Source: an uncultured Clostridia bacterium
GTDB lineage: Bacteria; Bacillota; Clostridia; Christensenellales; UBA1242
Length of the DNA stretch: 52,662 nt
Direction: 5' to 3'
NCBI GenBank assembly: GCA_944380265.1
Contig: CALWGY010000008.1
Coordinates: 1-52,662, forward strand
The notes beneath the pieces are model-generated. The model did no database searches, was not told the DNA's origin, and was given only the letters and a program-made list of their open reading frames with translations. This document shows, piece after piece, positions 51,516 to 52,662 of the stretch (within the stretch, counting starts at the first letter, position 1; the number at the start of each line of letters is the position of its first letter). A program made the translations under genes and the position numbers.

Positions 51516-52454
51516 TTATATAGCGCATAAAAGTTTTCCAAATTTATTCATCATATCTGTTTTGTAAGACATAAGAGAATGCGTGTATCTTTGCAGAGTT
51601 ATCATAGGATTTTTGTGTCCTAAAATTTCGGAAACAGTTTTAACATCCATACCAAATTCAAGAGCACGAGTCGCAAAAGTATGACGAAGTGCATGGAAAT
51701 TTTTGTACGGAACATCTAACTTATTTAATATCCTTTCAAATGTTCGTTGATAAGACCTTGTCCCAACCATTCCATTGTTTTTTGTTGTTATGACATACTT
51801 TGATGTAGATTTTTTCTTAATTTTCTTTAAAATATCAACAAGTTGTTTAGGAAGTGGAATGACACGATTAGAATTCTTTGTTTTAGGGGTGTCAACAATA
51901 ATTGTAATCTTATCATTTTGTTTTCCTTGAAAAGCAGATTTTGAAATTGTCATATAGTTTCGCGTAAAATCAATATCGTCCCAAGTAAGTGCTAAAAGTT
52001 CTCCGATCCTTAGTCCTGTATACAAACAAATAACAATTCCAATGTAGTTTGATTTTTTACTAGATAAACAATATTTTTCTATTTTGTCCTGTTCACTTTT
52101 TTCAAAAGCACAAACTTTTGTTTCTTCTTGTAAGGGCATTTTAATTTTTTTACAAGAATTTTTATTTGTTATTTCCAAAATATTAGCTTCTTCAATTGCT
52201 TGCTTTAAAATGTTTGACATAACAATAACTGTGTTGTTTGCCAACTTCTTACCTGTTTTCAAATTTCCTTTCTCTAATTTTTCTAAAACGAATTCTTGAA
52301 GAACCTGTGGGGTTAATTCTTCAAGTTCATAATCTCCGAGTTTTGGATTTATGTGCTTTTCTATAAATTGTAAATAAGTGTTATAGGTCCTTATTTTAAC
52401 CGTGTGCTTAACATATTTGTTCATCCATGTGTCAAGCCAATCTTTTAATTTCAT
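51516..52454 (-). CDS. Second tyrosine recombinase/integrase
   Basis: 312 residues, ribosome site AGGAGG. A SAM-like N-terminal domain opens MKLKDWLDTWMNKYV (about 1-105) but lacks the AP2-like arm-binding domain of the first integrase. Catalytic set Arg149 (GLRIGEL), His254/Arg257 (HALRHTF), His280 (LGHKN), Tyr290 (RYTHS) complete. It may belong to the same element, to a second one nested beside it, or be an inversion-type recombinase. Terminator at 52585-52622 separates it from anything further right. Confidence 0.9.
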   Translation of the reverse strand: MKLKDWLDTWMNKYVKHTVKIRTYNTYLQFIEKHINPKLGDYELEELTPQVLQEFVLEKLEKGNLKTGKKLANNTVIVMSNILKQAIEEANILEITNKNSCKKIKMPLQEETKVCAFEKSEQDKIEKYCLSSKKSNYIGIVICLYTGLRIGELLALTWDDIDFTRNYMTISKSAFQGKQNDKITIIVDTPKTKNSNRVIPLPKQLVDILKKIKKKSTSKYVITTKNNGMVGTRSYQRTFERILNKLDVPYKNFHALRHTFATRALEFGMDVKTVSEILGHKNPMITLQRYTHSLMSYKTDMMNKFGKLLCAI

Positions 52455-52584
52455 CTTTGTTTACCTCCTAAAATATTTTAATTGATTTTTGCCCCTCACA
52501 TATATAAGGACATTTAAAAATCAAAAATTTAGGCAGTAAATGAAATATTTTTAATTTTTCTAAAAAATTTTTTATTTTTCATAC

Positions 52585-52622
52585 AAAAAAGACCACCTAA
52601 TCTTGCAATCGGTGGTCTCTTT
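52585..52622 (-). terminator. Terminator upstream of the second integrase
   Basis: GACCACC / GGTGGTC stem with A6 on the left, so T6 on the minus strand; it ends transcription coming from the right. Confidence 0.75.
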
Positions 52623-52662
52623 TGCTTTTAATATAAAACAATTATAACATACTTTTTCTAAA

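Larger units (their letters stand above)
44666..52662. mobile_element. Integrative and mobilizable element next to tRNA-Thr (right end not seen)
   Basis: All genes run on the minus strand and are mobile-element functions: tyrosine integrase, excisionase, MobL-like relaxase, MobC-like accessory, sigma-like regulator, a second tyrosine integrase and an unknown cargo gene. The left border is the tRNA-Thr with a scar (tRNA half) and TAGGTGT repeats. I see no replication initiator or type IV secretion genes, so it would need a helper for conjugation. The right border lies beyond the window, or between the sigma gene and the second integrase. Confidence 0.75.

Overview
The window is very AT-rich DNA with standard-code genes (TGA is a stop), Shine-Dalgarno sites of the AGGAGG type, extended -10 promoters (TGnTATAAT-like) and many T-run hairpin terminators. 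The gene set includes a DnaD/DnaB-type plus DnaI-type primosome pair, a SigH-like sigma factor, Mini-III RNase, YqeY, oligoendopeptidase F and an RsgI-like protein. Together these point to an uncultured low-GC Firmicute, probably a gut-type Clostridia or Bacilli lineage. I cannot name the genus.

Bases 1-43,800 are chromosomal core and lineage-accessory genes. The far left end carries a stable-RNA-type promoter facing out of the window and text resembling an rRNA leader or spacer. Then come small membrane proteins and hydrolases (transglutaminase-like, TraX, M14 peptidase, HD, Nudix), the sbcDC nuclease operon, and the primosome pair. Further right are a possible structured transcript near 11.2-11.6 kb, DNA and tRNA quality-control enzymes (hypoxanthine-DNA glycosylase, D-aminoacyl-tRNA deacylase), thymidine kinase with MscL, and a tRNA operon (fMet-Glu-Met). 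A tRNA-Ser(GGA) lies beside a three-helix inverted-repeat structure, followed by a tiny CXC-repeat protein. The 22-30 kb stretch holds yqeY/ketopantoate reductase, an operon of acyltransferase, DUF6320, pepF and tmk, a guanylate kinase fused to a ParB-like domain, and an orphan RsgI-like protein. Next are a leucine-rich surface protein and enolase. A compact informational operon follows: mrnC-rlmB-sigH-dnaX-ybaB-recR. Then come rubrerythrin, a lipoprotein, two YwaF-like membrane proteins, an FkbM methyltransferase and a GNAT acetyltransferase.

Bases 44,400-52,662 hold a mobile element of the integrative and mobilizable type next to a tRNA-Thr(GGT) gene. In minus-strand order it contains a second tyrosine integrase, a structured attenuator-like leader, a sigma-like regulator, a MobC-like protein, a MobL-like HUH relaxase, an excisionase, a tyrosine integrase and a 633-residue cargo protein with a C-terminal HEPN-like R-x4-H motif. 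Five TAGGTGT repeats, likely integrase arm sites, lie between the cargo gene and the tRNA. The original tRNA-Thr promoter now drives a 39-nt 5' half of a tRNA-Thr. It is followed exactly 100 bp later, start to start, by an intact tRNA-Thr, a scar of integration within the anticodon loop. The right end of the element is not visible.

The most unusual items are the split tRNA-Thr with the unknown cargo gene, the guanylate kinase-ParB fusion, a group of chromosomal genes that lack Shine-Dalgarno sites and place a -10 box about 6 nt before the ATG (probable leaderless mRNAs), the 11-cysteine CXC mini-protein, and several unassigned structured RNA candidates. No CRISPR array or insertion sequence was found.
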